Assembly (NCBI RefSeq): GCF_003052165.1
Contig: NZ_CP024869.1
Coordinates: 1,274,001 to 1,338,000, forward strand
Reading direction: 5' to 3'
Length of the DNA: 64,000 bases
From: Dietzia sp. JS16-p6b
GTDB lineage: Bacteria > Actinomycetota > Actinomycetes > Mycobacteriales > Mycobacteriaceae
The position numbers and the translations under genes were made by a program. The notes beneath the pieces are model-generated. The model was not told the DNA's origin, ran no database searches, and was given only the letters and a program-made list of their open reading frames with translations. Below, one piece after another: positions 28,745-36,800 of this stretch (positions within the stretch are counted from its first letter, which is position 1; every line of letters begins with the position of its first letter).

Positions 28745-29172
28745 GACATGCCGCCCTTCATTGAACGTTGGATATTGACCAGGAGACGCTTCTGCTCGTC
28801 GTACGTGTCGGCCAGGTGCCTGAGGGCCACGTCGACTTCGCCGGATGCGCGCTCGACGGCCCTAGTGGGGCGGGAGAGGACCGTCTGCATGTCGACGGGG
28901 ACGCCGTCGACACTCACTGTGGGCTTCCCTGTTGGCATGAGTAGGTGGTCGACGCTGACCCCCATGGCCCGCGAGATAAGGACGAGTTCGTCGATCTGGA
29001 GCTTTCGTTCCGCGGTTTCGCGGCGAGACACTTTTGCGCGGTCCCAGGAGCCATCTCCCGTCAGTTCCACGAGGCGGCTGGCGAGGTCGGTGGTGGTCAT
29101 GCCGAGTCGTTCGCGCTCGGCTCGGACGCGTAGCCCGATGGCTTCGTAGACGGTGTAACCGATGAACGTCAT
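28741..29172 (-). CDS. XRE-type repressor of the element
   Basis: 143 residues from ATG 29172 (upstream codons to 29298 are unconvincing). HTH in residues about 10-70 (GLRVRAERERLGMTTTDLASRLVEL...AKVSRRETAERKLQIDELVLISRAMGVSVDHLL), then a C-terminal helix likely for dimerisation. Stop overlaps the int GTG, so repressor and integrase are co-expressed. It faces the rightward genes across a divergent promoter region, the standard place for an immunity repressor. Confidence 0.8.
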   Translation of the reverse strand: MTFIGYTVYEAIGLRVRAERERLGMTTTDLASRLVELTGDGSWDRAKVSRRETAERKLQIDELVLISRAMGVSVDHLLMPTGKPTVSVDGVPVDMQTVLSRPTRAVERASGEVDVALRHLADTYDEQKRLLVNIQRSMKGGMS

Positions 29173-29269
29173 GCGTTGAGCGTGCCAAAGGGCGGCAGGT
29201 AGGTCAAACGGATGCACAGAATGCGACAGGTTTTGTGCCCGGCTCAACCGACGACGGCGTGCGCGATTC

Positions 29270-29338
29270 GGTACACGCGGTCCTAGGGCTGGGTACAAAG
29301 AGTGCTACGTTGCGCGCATCGGTCGCACTTTGCATAGT
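29270..29338. promoter_or_regulatory. divergent promoters of the element's control region
   Basis: Rightward: -35 TTGCGC (29310-29315), 17-bp spacer, -10 CATAGT (29333-29338), firing toward the HTH and replication genes. Leftward, on the complement: TTGTAC (29293-29298), 17-bp spacer, TGTACC (29270-29275), firing toward repressor-int. Both have optimal spacing. The 29173-29465 gap holds no other gene. Confidence 0.55.
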
Positions 29339-29465
29339 GTCGGTCGGTCGAAGGTTGGGCGATGACCTGCGCCGAAACGTACAGGGTGCACACAACGTCA
29401 CGACTCGGGCCGATTAGCCCCACATACGCTTTGGGCACACCGCCGGCACCAGAAGGAGAAAGCCA

Positions 29466-29720
29466 ATGGCTACCGCCGACCGCAGCCCGAGAAACATGAA
29501 GTGGACACCCGAGGCGATCCGTGATCTAGGAGCGCGCACCGACATCAAGACCGCGTGCAGCGTCCTCGGCATCAGCTACTCGCTCGGCTACCAGCTCGTC
29601 CGCGAGGAGCAGTTCCCCGTCAAGACCCTCCGCCTCGGCAACCGCATCATCGTCCCCGTCCGCGGCCTGCTCGACGTGCTGGACATCGACGAGGCCCCGT
29701 CCCTGGACAGTGCCGCATGA
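29466..29720 (+). CDS. HTH_17/excisionase-like small DNA-binding protein
   Basis: 84 residues, ATG with a strong SD (agaaggagaaagcc). The core TDIKTACSVLGISYSLGYQLVREEQFPVKTLRLGNRIIVPVRGLLDVL is a MerR/excisionase-type winged helix. First rightward gene after the divergent promoters; may be the directionality factor (Xis) or an early regulator. Stop overlaps the next start (ATGA). Confidence 0.8.
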   Translation: MATADRSPRNMKWTPEAIRDLGARTDIKTACSVLGISYSLGYQLVREEQFPVKTLRLGNRIIVPVRGLLDVLDIDEAPSLDSAA

Positions 29721-29863
29721 GCGCCGTGGTCAAGTGCTCCGAGTGCCGCAAGCGCTGCCACCGTATGACCGGCTGGAGCATCGTCTACAGCGACGGCGAC
29801 GTCACCGGGTATCTCTGCCCCGATTGCCAGACGGCAGACGAGCACGCCGCGGAGGCGGTCTGA
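29717..29863 (+). CDS. small Cys-rich (zinc-ribbon-like) protein
   Basis: 48 residues, ATG in an ATGA overlap with the HTH gene. Two metal-binding pairs, CSECRKRC near the N-terminus and LCPDC near the end, around SDGDVTGY. Zinc-ribbon-like proteins of this kind are common in phage early regions; role unknown. Confidence 0.65.
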   Translation: MSAVVKCSECRKRCHRMTGWSIVYSDGDVTGYLCPDCQTADEHAAEAV

Positions 29864-29884
29864 CTCCGCAATAGCGCAAAAAGA

Positions 29885-29922
29885 ATCCCGCCCCCTAATG
29901 GCTGGCAGGCCGAGGGCGGGAT
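29885..29922 (-). terminator. leftward terminator before the replication gene
   Basis: ATCCCGCCC (29885-29893) and GGGCGGGAT (29914-29922) form perfect 9-bp arms. Read on the minus strand the hairpin is followed by TTCTTTTTGCG, a U-rich tail. It would stop leftward transcripts (for example from the lipoprotein gene) before they reach the control region; a rightward attenuator role is less likely. Confidence 0.55.
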
Positions 29923-29973
29923 CGGAACGATTGCCACGAGCGTACCCCGCCGTGGCTGGATTGGGAATCAAAC

Positions 29974-31518
29974 GTGACCAGCAATTCCCCCGAGTTCAAC
30001 CAGTTCGATTGGCTCAAGGCGCTCAACCGTTCAGGCCGGAATTTGAAGCCGACCACGAAGAACGTCGGCACCGAGCTGTTCAACTACGCGAATGAGCGCG
30101 GATACAACGTCCGACCGGGCCCCTCCACGATCGCGAAGGATCTCGGCATCGACAAGCGCACTGTCACGAAGGCAATCGAGACACTCCGAGAAAGTGGCTG
30201 GATCACTTTGGTCGCCAAGGGCGGGGTGTTCGAGGGCAAGAACACCCCGAACTCCTGGCGGCTCACTTTCCCGTCTGCATCGGTAGCCGAGTCCGAACCC
30301 GAGGGCGGCAGTGCCAGTGGGGGCCTCTCGAACAGGGGGGGTCCTACGACCCTGACCCCCAGGGCCTCACGACCCTCCCCCCCGGGGCCTAGCGACCCTG
30401 ACCCCCAGGGCCTCACGACCCTCCAAAGAGATCACTTAACAAATCACTCAACAGTTCATGGAACAGATTCTTTTGCGCATTCCGGCGTGGAAGCGCAGGG
30501 CGCGGCTGGGGCAAGCGCACCTGCCGGCGCGCCACACATGGACGATGAAGAGTTTCAAAAGTTCTGGGATGTATACCCGAATCGGCGCGACCGGAAGCGG
30601 GCGTACCCATTCTTCGTCGAGGCAAGGACAAGGGCGAGCCTCGACGCCATCGTGGCTGGGGCTCAGCGTTACGCGGATGACCCGAACCGGGACCTGACCA
30701 AGGACCCGAAGACGTGGCTGGCGGGGGAGTGCTGGAACGACGAACTGATTCCCTCAAGGCCAAAGAAGAAGTCATCGACAGAGAAGAGCCTGGACCTCTT
30801 GCGAAACGTTCGTGAAGGGAAGGGCTACGCGCCGGCCGACTGGCTAGAGGAGTCTCCCTCGGTCGATGCGTTTGGCCTCCCCATCATCAACGCGCCGCGC
30901 GATCAGGATTACATCGACGCCGAGGTGGTCGAGGTCGAGCCCTTGTCTATCGAGGCACGCACCCCCGATTCTGTCAGTGACAATGTTTCGGCTCCGGCGC
31001 TTACCGTCGTCAAAGACAATGGCGCCCCAGACGCCTTTACAGCGTTTCTGGACGCCTACCCCAAGCCGACCCCTCCCGCGCAGCGGTACGGGGCGCACAA
31101 GGCGTGGCAGGCGGCAGCAAAAGCGCATGGGGAAGATCGGGTATTGAAGGCCGCGCAGCGTTACACGGAATCCTTCGAGGATGAGGGCAAGGACCCCAAC
31201 TACGCCAAGAAGCTGTCGGACTGGTTCAAGGACGACAGCTTCGACAAACACCTCCCGCACGAGTTCGAGCCGTACGTCGGAATGAACGTAGAGAAGTGGC
31301 TAGACCTGGTCACCGAGCACCGCGATGTCAAGACGGCGCTGAGGTACGCGACGGGTGACACGTTCCTGCCGGAGTGGCCCGCCGAGGCTGAAGGTTGGAC
31401 GAAGGCGGAGGTGGACGCGTTCCGCGAGTCGGACAAGGACCGCTGGTTCCGGGAGCACCGGGACATGCACCTCGAAGTGCTCACACGCCGCTACGGCAAA
31501 GCGCGAAACGTCGCGTGA
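29974..31518 (+). CDS. phage-type replication initiator with winged-helix domain
   Basis: 514 residues, GTG start. N-terminal winged helix (about 20-100: KNVGTELFNYANERG, PSTIAKDLGIDKRTVTKAIETLRESGWITLV), a Pro/Gly-rich linker, then two copies of a module typical of phage replication proteins (FWDVYPNRRDRKRAYPFFVEA ... KDPKTWLAGECWND, and FLDAYPKPTPPAQRYGAHKAW ... LSDWFKDD). The linker DNA carries 23-bp iterons followed by AT-rich DNA. Probably binds its own coding region to start replication of the excised element. Its stop codon lies inside repeat site b. Confidence 0.75.
   Translation: MTSNSPEFNQFDWLKALNRSGRNLKPTTKNVGTELFNYANERGYNVRPGPSTIAKDLGIDKRTVTKAIETLRESGWITLVAKGGVFEGKNTPNSWRLTFPSASVAESEPEGGSASGGLSNRGGPTTLTPRASRPSPPGPSDPDPQGLTTLQRDHLTNHSTVHGTDSFAHSGVEAQGAAGASAPAGAPHMDDEEFQKFWDVYPNRRDRKRAYPFFVEARTRASLDAIVAGAQRYADDPNRDLTKDPKTWLAGECWNDELIPSRPKKKSSTEKSLDLLRNVREGKGYAPADWLEESPSVDAFGLPIINAPRDQDYIDAEVVEVEPLSIEARTPDSVSDNVSAPALTVVKDNGAPDAFTAFLDAYPKPTPPAQRYGAHKAWQAAAKAHGEDRVLKAAQRYTESFEDEGKDPNYAKKLSDWFKDDSFDKHLPHEFEPYVGMNVEKWLDLVTEHRDVKTALRYATGDTFLPEWPAEAEGWTKAEVDAFRESDKDRWFREHRDMHLEVLTRRYGKARNVA
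30347..30485 (+). other. candidate replication origin (iterons plus AT-rich DNA)
   Basis: CGACCCT recurs at 30347, 30370, 30393 and 30416, exactly 23 bp apart; units 1 and 3 are identical over the full 23 bp and unit 2 is close. The period is not a multiple of three, so it is not explained by a protein repeat. Directly after it, 30423-30485 is unusually AT-rich for this genome (caaagagatcacttaacaaa). Iterons plus an AT-rich unwinding stretch inside the initiator gene is the lambda O/ori arrangement. Confidence 0.65.
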
Positions 31519-31533
31519 CCATGCCGTGACCAC
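31515..31533 (-). repeat. element repeat site b: GTGGTCAC-GGC-ATGGTCAC (minus strand)
   Basis: Same 8-3-8 geometry as the other three sites, opposite orientation, one mismatch in the second octamer. Overlaps the stop codon of the replication gene. Confidence 0.7.
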
Positions 31534-31600
31534 AACGCGGATGAACAGCAACGATGCTGCAGTTTTTGGATACCAAATCCGCTGATCGCTCCACAGTGGC

Positions 31601-31915
31601 TTAGCTGTTGATTCGCTCGACGACGGTCTCGTTGAAGATCGACCCTTCGATCTCGGGGTTCACTGTGCACCGGTATGCGTGCGGCACCATCTCGCCCAAC
31701 ATCGGAAACTCGACCATTCCGTGAAAGAAGTAGGTGCTCTCGACCGGGTCGAGCGCCTCGGTCTCAACGAACTCGGCACCATCCGGGTAAACCGAATTAG
31801 CTGCGACCCGCTCGTGGCACAGCTCGCGGGCAACGTCTTCTTGGTCACTGCCACAAGCGGTGAGCGAAGCAATTGCAGTGGCGGATAGGGCAGCGGCGGC
31901 GATACGCGTCAACAT
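31601..31915 (-). CDS. small lipoprotein of the element
   Basis: 104 residues. Signal peptide with lipobox LTAC (Cys21), then a mature part of about 83 residues with three further Cys in total and no recognised family. Transcribed against the surrounding genes, like a moron. Prophage lipoproteins of this kind often block superinfection or DNA entry; that role is a guess here. Confidence 0.7.
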   Translation of the reverse strand: MLTRIAAAALSATAIASLTACGSDQEDVARELCHERVAANSVYPDGAEFVETEALDPVESTYFFHGMVEFPMLGEMVPHAYRCTVNPEIEGSIFNETVVERINS

Positions 31916-31924
31916 AAGCGGAAT

Positions 31925-31953
31925 GTTAGCCCGGATTGCGGCTCGTGGCTAAC
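31925..31953. promoter_or_regulatory. inverted repeat between lipoprotein and HTH genes
   Basis: GTTAGCC (31925-31931) and GGCTAAC (31947-31953), perfect 7-bp arms 15 bp apart, in the 94-bp gap between two divergent genes. Possible operator for the MerR-like protein encoded at 32010 (inference). Confidence 0.4.
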
Positions 31954-32009
31954 GATTGAGCAGGCGTCGACTGCGACTCGGACCCGCGGCGTCACCGGAC
32001 AATTCATGC

Positions 32010-32213
32010 ATGTCAAAGACACAAGTTGACGTGCGGCTGGGGACCTACGACGAGGCTGCCACGCTCGCTGGCGTCACTCCCCGCACCCTTCGCCGTCGAG
32101 CCGAGGCCGGGCTGCTGCGCCTATACAAGACCCCTCAGGACGAGCGTCGAGTCCTCTTAGACCTTGATGAGGTCGAGGCTCTTTTCTCGTCTAACCGCCT
32201 GGTCGAGTTGTGA
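32010..32213 (+). CDS. MerR/excisionase-like HTH protein
   Basis: 67 residues from ATG 32010. RLGTYDEAATLAGVTPRTLRRRAEAGLLRLYKTPQDERRVLLDLDEVEALF is a compact winged-helix DNA-binding domain of the HTH_17/MerR group. Starts the gene run that leads to the tape measure; its stop overlaps the next GTG (32210). Could regulate that operon or act as a second excisionase. Confidence 0.75.
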   Translation: MSKTQVDVRLGTYDEAATLAGVTPRTLRRRAEAGLLRLYKTPQDERRVLLDLDEVEALFSSNRLVEL

Positions 32214-32377
32214 CCACGCGGTCTCCGTATTCGCGGGTTCTCGACAAGTTGACCACCCGCACCGGCGCTGACGTCCGCCGCGCGTGCAAAGAGGCATTAA
32301 GCGAGGCCATCAGCGAGGCCCGCAAGACCCCGGAAAAGCACAACGACAGCCCGCAGGAAAGCACCACCACCCTTTAG
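32210..32377 (+). CDS. small hypothetical protein before the tape-measure gene
   Basis: 55 residues, GTG in a GTGA overlap with the preceding HTH gene. Charged, helical-looking (RRACKEALSEAISEARKTPEKH), no recognised family. Its TAG stop (32375-32377) lies within the 8-bp target site of the IS element, so the insertion left the gene intact. Before the insertion it ended about 20 bp before the tape-measure start. Confidence 0.6.
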   Translation: MTTRSPYSRVLDKLTTRTGADVRRACKEALSEAISEARKTPEKHNDSPQESTTTL

Positions 32378-32378
32378 T

Positions 32379-33833
32379 GGCCCTTCCGGTTTTAGAGTGC
32401 ATTGATCCGGTCCTGAAGCTGTCCGGAGTGGATCAGTGACCGCAAGATGTAGTGCTTGAGGTTCCGGAAGCCCAGGGCGATTCCGCGGAGGTGCTCGAGG
32501 CGTCCGTTGATGGCTTCGACGGGGCCGTTGGAAGCGCCCACGTCGAAGTAGGCCAGGATCTCCCGATGCCGCTTCCACAGCGAACGGCCGAGCTGCGCGA
32601 GCTCGGGGAGTTCGGCGGGTACACCGGCCCGGATCGACTTGAGGAGCTTGTACATAGCGATCTTGCCCTCCCGCTTGCCCGAGGCTTCGTAAGCAGTGAT
32701 GAGTCGCTGGTAGACGCCGTAGGTGACCTCCACCGCCGCGTGCGCGTCATGGGCGGTGAACGCTTGGAACAGGCGCATCTTCTGCTTGTCGGTCAGCAGT
32801 TCAGCGCGGGTTCGCAGGGTGCGGCGGATGCCGTACAGCGGGTCGCCCGTGCGGCCCCGGTGCCCGGTGGTGGCCTGCTGGATGCGTTGGCGGCACACGG
32901 TGAGCTTGTCGGCGGCCAGGTGCACGACGTGGAACGGGTCCATCACCGTCCGGGCAGCGGGCACCGCGCTGGCGGCGGCGGTGTGGTAGCCGGCGAACCC
33001 GTCCATCGTGACAACCTTGACCCGGTCTCGAAACACCTGGTCACGGGCGTCCAGCCACTCGGTGAGGACCTTCGCCGAACGGCCCGGGACCATGTCCAAC
33101 AGGCGAGACGGGCCGGTGCCGTCCACGACCGGGGTCAGGTCGACCAGGACGGTGACGAACGCACTGCTGCCGTCGCCGCGCACGTGCTTCCATTTGTGCT
33201 CATCGACACCGAGAACGCGGACTCCGTCGAAGTGTCCGGGCTGCTCGTAGACCATCGTGCGAACCTCCGAGACCGCCAGGTCATTGACCAGGTCCCACCC
33301 CAGCCCGAGGGCCTTGGCCACGGCGGACACGCTGGTGCGGTCGATCGCCAGACGCTGCAGGATCCAGCGGCTGCAGCGGCGGGTGGTCTTGGCCCGCGGC
33401 TCGGCCAACGCCGGCATCCGCTGCTGGAAGATCCTCGTAGCGCACTCGGTGTTGTCGCAGGTGAAGCGCGGTACCCGCACGTGCAGTCTGGTGGGATGCC
33501 CGACGATCGGTAGATCCGTGACCTTCCGCTGGACGTGGTCCCGCAAACGGCCCGCCATCCCGCACTCGGCGCAGATCGGGTCGAGTGTGACCGGGGCGCA
33601 GAACAGGTGCGTGAGCTCGTCAGCCACAGCGGCGTCGGTGATGGTCACCCCGAGCTCGACGGTGCGGCAGATGGTGTCGGCGAGCAGGCTGGCGGTAGCG
33701 TTCAAAGCGGGTCCTGGGGATGCGAAGTGCTGGTGTAGGAACTTGCATCTTCACACGCCCCAGGACCCCTACATCTTGTGCCTCACCGCATCACCGCAGC
33801 ATCCCCGCTACGCACTCCGGATCCGGAAGAGCC
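32379..33833 (-). mobile_element. ISL3-family insertion sequence
   Basis: 1,455 bp. Imperfect terminal inverted repeats: GGCCCTTCCGGTTTTAGAGT at the left and GGCTCTTCCGGATCCGGAGT (complement) at the right, starting with the ISL3-like GGCTCTTCC. Exact 8-bp target duplication CCTTTAGT at 32371-32378 and 33834-33841. The intact duplication and intact transposase point to a recent insertion. Confidence 0.93.
32392..33705 (-). CDS. ISL3-family transposase
   Basis: 437 residues. N-terminal zinc-finger region (CAECG, CDNTECA), HTH with SVSAVAKALGLGWDLV, then the DDE domain: GVDEHKW (first Asp), VTMDGFAGY and DPFHVVHLA (second Asp region), SNGPVEAINGRLEHLRGIALGFRN (Glu). Full length with no frameshift, so probably active. 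Points away from the tape-measure gene. Confidence 0.95.
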   Translation of the reverse strand: MNATASLLADTICRTVELGVTITDAAVADELTHLFCAPVTLDPICAECGMAGRLRDHVQRKVTDLPIVGHPTRLHVRVPRFTCDNTECATRIFQQRMPALAEPRAKTTRRCSRWILQRLAIDRTSVSAVAKALGLGWDLVNDLAVSEVRTMVYEQPGHFDGVRVLGVDEHKWKHVRGDGSSAFVTVLVDLTPVVDGTGPSRLLDMVPGRSAKVLTEWLDARDQVFRDRVKVVTMDGFAGYHTAAASAVPAARTVMDPFHVVHLAADKLTVCRQRIQQATTGHRGRTGDPLYGIRRTLRTRAELLTDKQKMRLFQAFTAHDAHAAVEVTYGVYQRLITAYEASGKREGKIAMYKLLKSIRAGVPAELPELAQLGRSLWKRHREILAYFDVGASNGPVEAINGRLEHLRGIALGFRNLKHYILRSLIHSGQLQDRINAL

Positions 33834-33854
33834 CCTTTAGTAGGAGGCCACTCG

Positions 33855-36800
33855 ATGGCACTTGAAGTCGGTCGCCTCGTTGCCCGAATAGATCTTGAAG
33901 GAACTTTCGAAGAAAAGCTCGCGAAAGCCCGCTCCGGTATGGAACAGGCTGCCCGCGCGGCTTCGGATCTCGACGCGAAACTCTCGAACTTGGGAAAGGG
34001 CGCGAAGTTCGACTTTCCGACCGCTCCGAAATCGAAGATGGACGACGCCTCGAAGAGCGCGTCCAATCTCGGGGACAGCGTCAAGAAAGCCACGGACGCC
34101 GGCAAGAAGCTCGACGTGTCTAACACTGCCGAGTCGAAGCTGATCAAACTGAACAGCACGACCCGTGACTACGGCGTATCGCTGAAGTCCGCGTCGGAGT
34201 CGGGCAAGTCGCTCAACGTCTCGGATCAGCCGAAGCAGAAACTTGCTGAGACGGCATCGGTGGCCGACCAGGTCGACTCGAAGTTCAAGGGCCTGGGTAT
34301 CACGATGAAAGGTCTGGCAGCTACTGCTGGTGGCGCTGCTGGTCTCGGTGCGGTCCTGACAAAGGGCTGGGACCGGATCACGGCGATCGACACCGCGCAG
34401 GGCAAGCTCCGCGGGCTGGGGCATGAGGCGCAGGGCGTGTCCACCATCATGGACTCCGCCCTTGACTCGGTGACGGGCACTTCGTACGGGCTCGGCGATG
34501 CGGCGACGATCGCAGCCAACGCCGTGGCGGCAGGCATCCAGCCAGGTAAAGACCTCACGAAATATCTAACGATGACGGCGGACGCCTCCGCTATCGCCGG
34601 GGTGTCGCTGGGCGAGATGGGCCGCATTCTCAACCAGGTCCAGACCGGGCAGTCCGCCTACGCGGGGGACCTTTCGCAGCTCGCAGACCGCGGCATCCCC
34701 ATCTACCAATGGATTGCCGATGAGGCGGGTATCGCTGCGTCTGAGGTGAAGAAACTCGCCTCGACGGGCCAGATTTCATCCGAGATGCTGTTCTCCGCGA
34801 TCCAGAACAACATCGGTGGCGCGGCGCAGGAACTCGGCGGCACCCTGACGGGTTCTCTCGCCAACGTGGGAGCCGCGTTCGGCAGGCTCGGCGCATCCGC
34901 CATCGACCCCTTCCGCGAAGACATCATGTCGGCAGCAGAAGGGGCACAGAAGTTCGCAGGCACCCTTTCGTCGGTAGTCGGCCCCGCCGCCTCTGTCGCA
35001 GCCACCGGGCTAAGTGCCGTTGCCTCTGTTGTAGGGGCCATCCCGGCACCCATTACCGGGGCCACAGCGGCCCTGTTCGCCCTGCAACAGACCGGGCTAG
35101 GCCCTCGCATGGCTGGGGCCGCGTCGACCGCCGTGGGGGCACTCAGGAGCTTCGGGGACACCGTCGCGTTGTCCGCCTCGTACGCGGGGGAGGGGGTCCG
35201 GCGAAACGGCCTGTTCGCTACCTCGCTGCACGGCATAAAGGGCGCGGGCGCGGCAGCGCGAAGCGGCCTGTCGTCTGTGGTGGACATGCTCGGCGGGCCC
35301 TGGATGATAGGCATCGCAGCCGCGGGCGTGACTATCGGCGCGATGGTCGACTCCGCGAACCGGGCTCGCGAGGCAAACCAGGCCCTCGCCGATGCAGCAT
35401 CCGCAGGTGCGGCGGCACAGACCGAACTCGGTGACGCACTCCTGCGTTCCAACGGTCTGATGGACGAGCAAGCGGTTGCCGCGTCCGAGAAGCTGATCGA
35501 CACGATTGTTGAGGGCACCCGTAAGGCTGCTGAGTCCGCCACCGGGGCGTTCAGCATTGTTGACGGCCCGATGCACCGGATGCGCAACAACTACGACGCG
35601 CTTGCCGGGGCGGTCGACAACTACGCGGACACCGCCAACCAAGGGCTTATCGCGGCGAACATGTCGCGGCTCGAATATCAGGCACTCGAAGACGCTCTAT
35701 CGGAAACGGGATTCACTCTCGAAGATGTGAACTCCATCGTCGCCGATGGCGGGGCACGCTGGGACATGCTGCGCGGTGCCCTCGCCAACACAGGCTCCGC
35801 TGGCGAGGCGATGACCGGAAAACTCGAGACCGGACAGGTGGCAATCGAGGGGATCGTCAACGCCGCGACCGAAGCCGAGATCGCGTCGACGCTTCTGTCG
35901 GATGCCTTCCGCGTGATGGCCGACGAGTCCTCCACTGCGGAGGAGAAGACGAACGCCCTCAAGGCTGCTCTGGACGCGCTGGCGGGGGACACTCTCACCG
36001 CCGATCAGGCCACGGGCCAGTTCTACGAGACCCTGTCGAAGCTCGACGGGCAGATTGACAAGTTGTCCGACGGGACAGGGGGGTTCACCCGCGAACTCGA
36101 AGGCGGCGGGCTTGCCTTCGACATGACCTCGGACAAGGGCAGGAACCTCCACGCCACGCTGCTGGAGATGCGGGATGCCATCGCCACAGTTCGGGATACG
36201 GGCGCGCCGATGTCCGAGGTCATGGCCGAGAACGAGAAGCGGATGCAGGCTCTCGCCACTGAGACAGGGCTGACGACGCAACAACTGTGGGAACTCGGCG
36301 AGCGTATGGGGTTCATCCCCGACGTCATCGAAACCGTGGTGTCAGTCGACGGGGCCGGAGCTGTCGCGGGTGAACTCGCCATCGTGTCCCAGTCCCTCAA
36401 GGACGTCGAGCAGGGCGCGGAAGTCGAGGTCAAGAACGTCACCGACGAAGCGCTCCTGTACCTCCAGGAGGTCGGCTGGGCGGCCGAGCGCATCCCCGGC
36501 ACTCCGAACATCCGGGTTACCGCGCAGACGTCCGAGGCGCAGGCCCAGTTGCAGGGCACAATCACGATGGCCGCGAACCTTGCCGCGGCGGACCCGAACG
36601 TCAACGTCGACTCGAACGCAGACTTCGTCACCATCGCCCTCGGGCTGACGAAAGACGCCGTCGACCAGCTCCCCGACGGGCACGTCGAAATCACCGACAC
36701 CACCGACGAGAACATGGCACGCCTGGAAGCACTCGGCATTGAAACCCGCAAGGACAAGTCGGGCCGGGTCATCATCAACGATGCCGACGTCGACAGGGCG

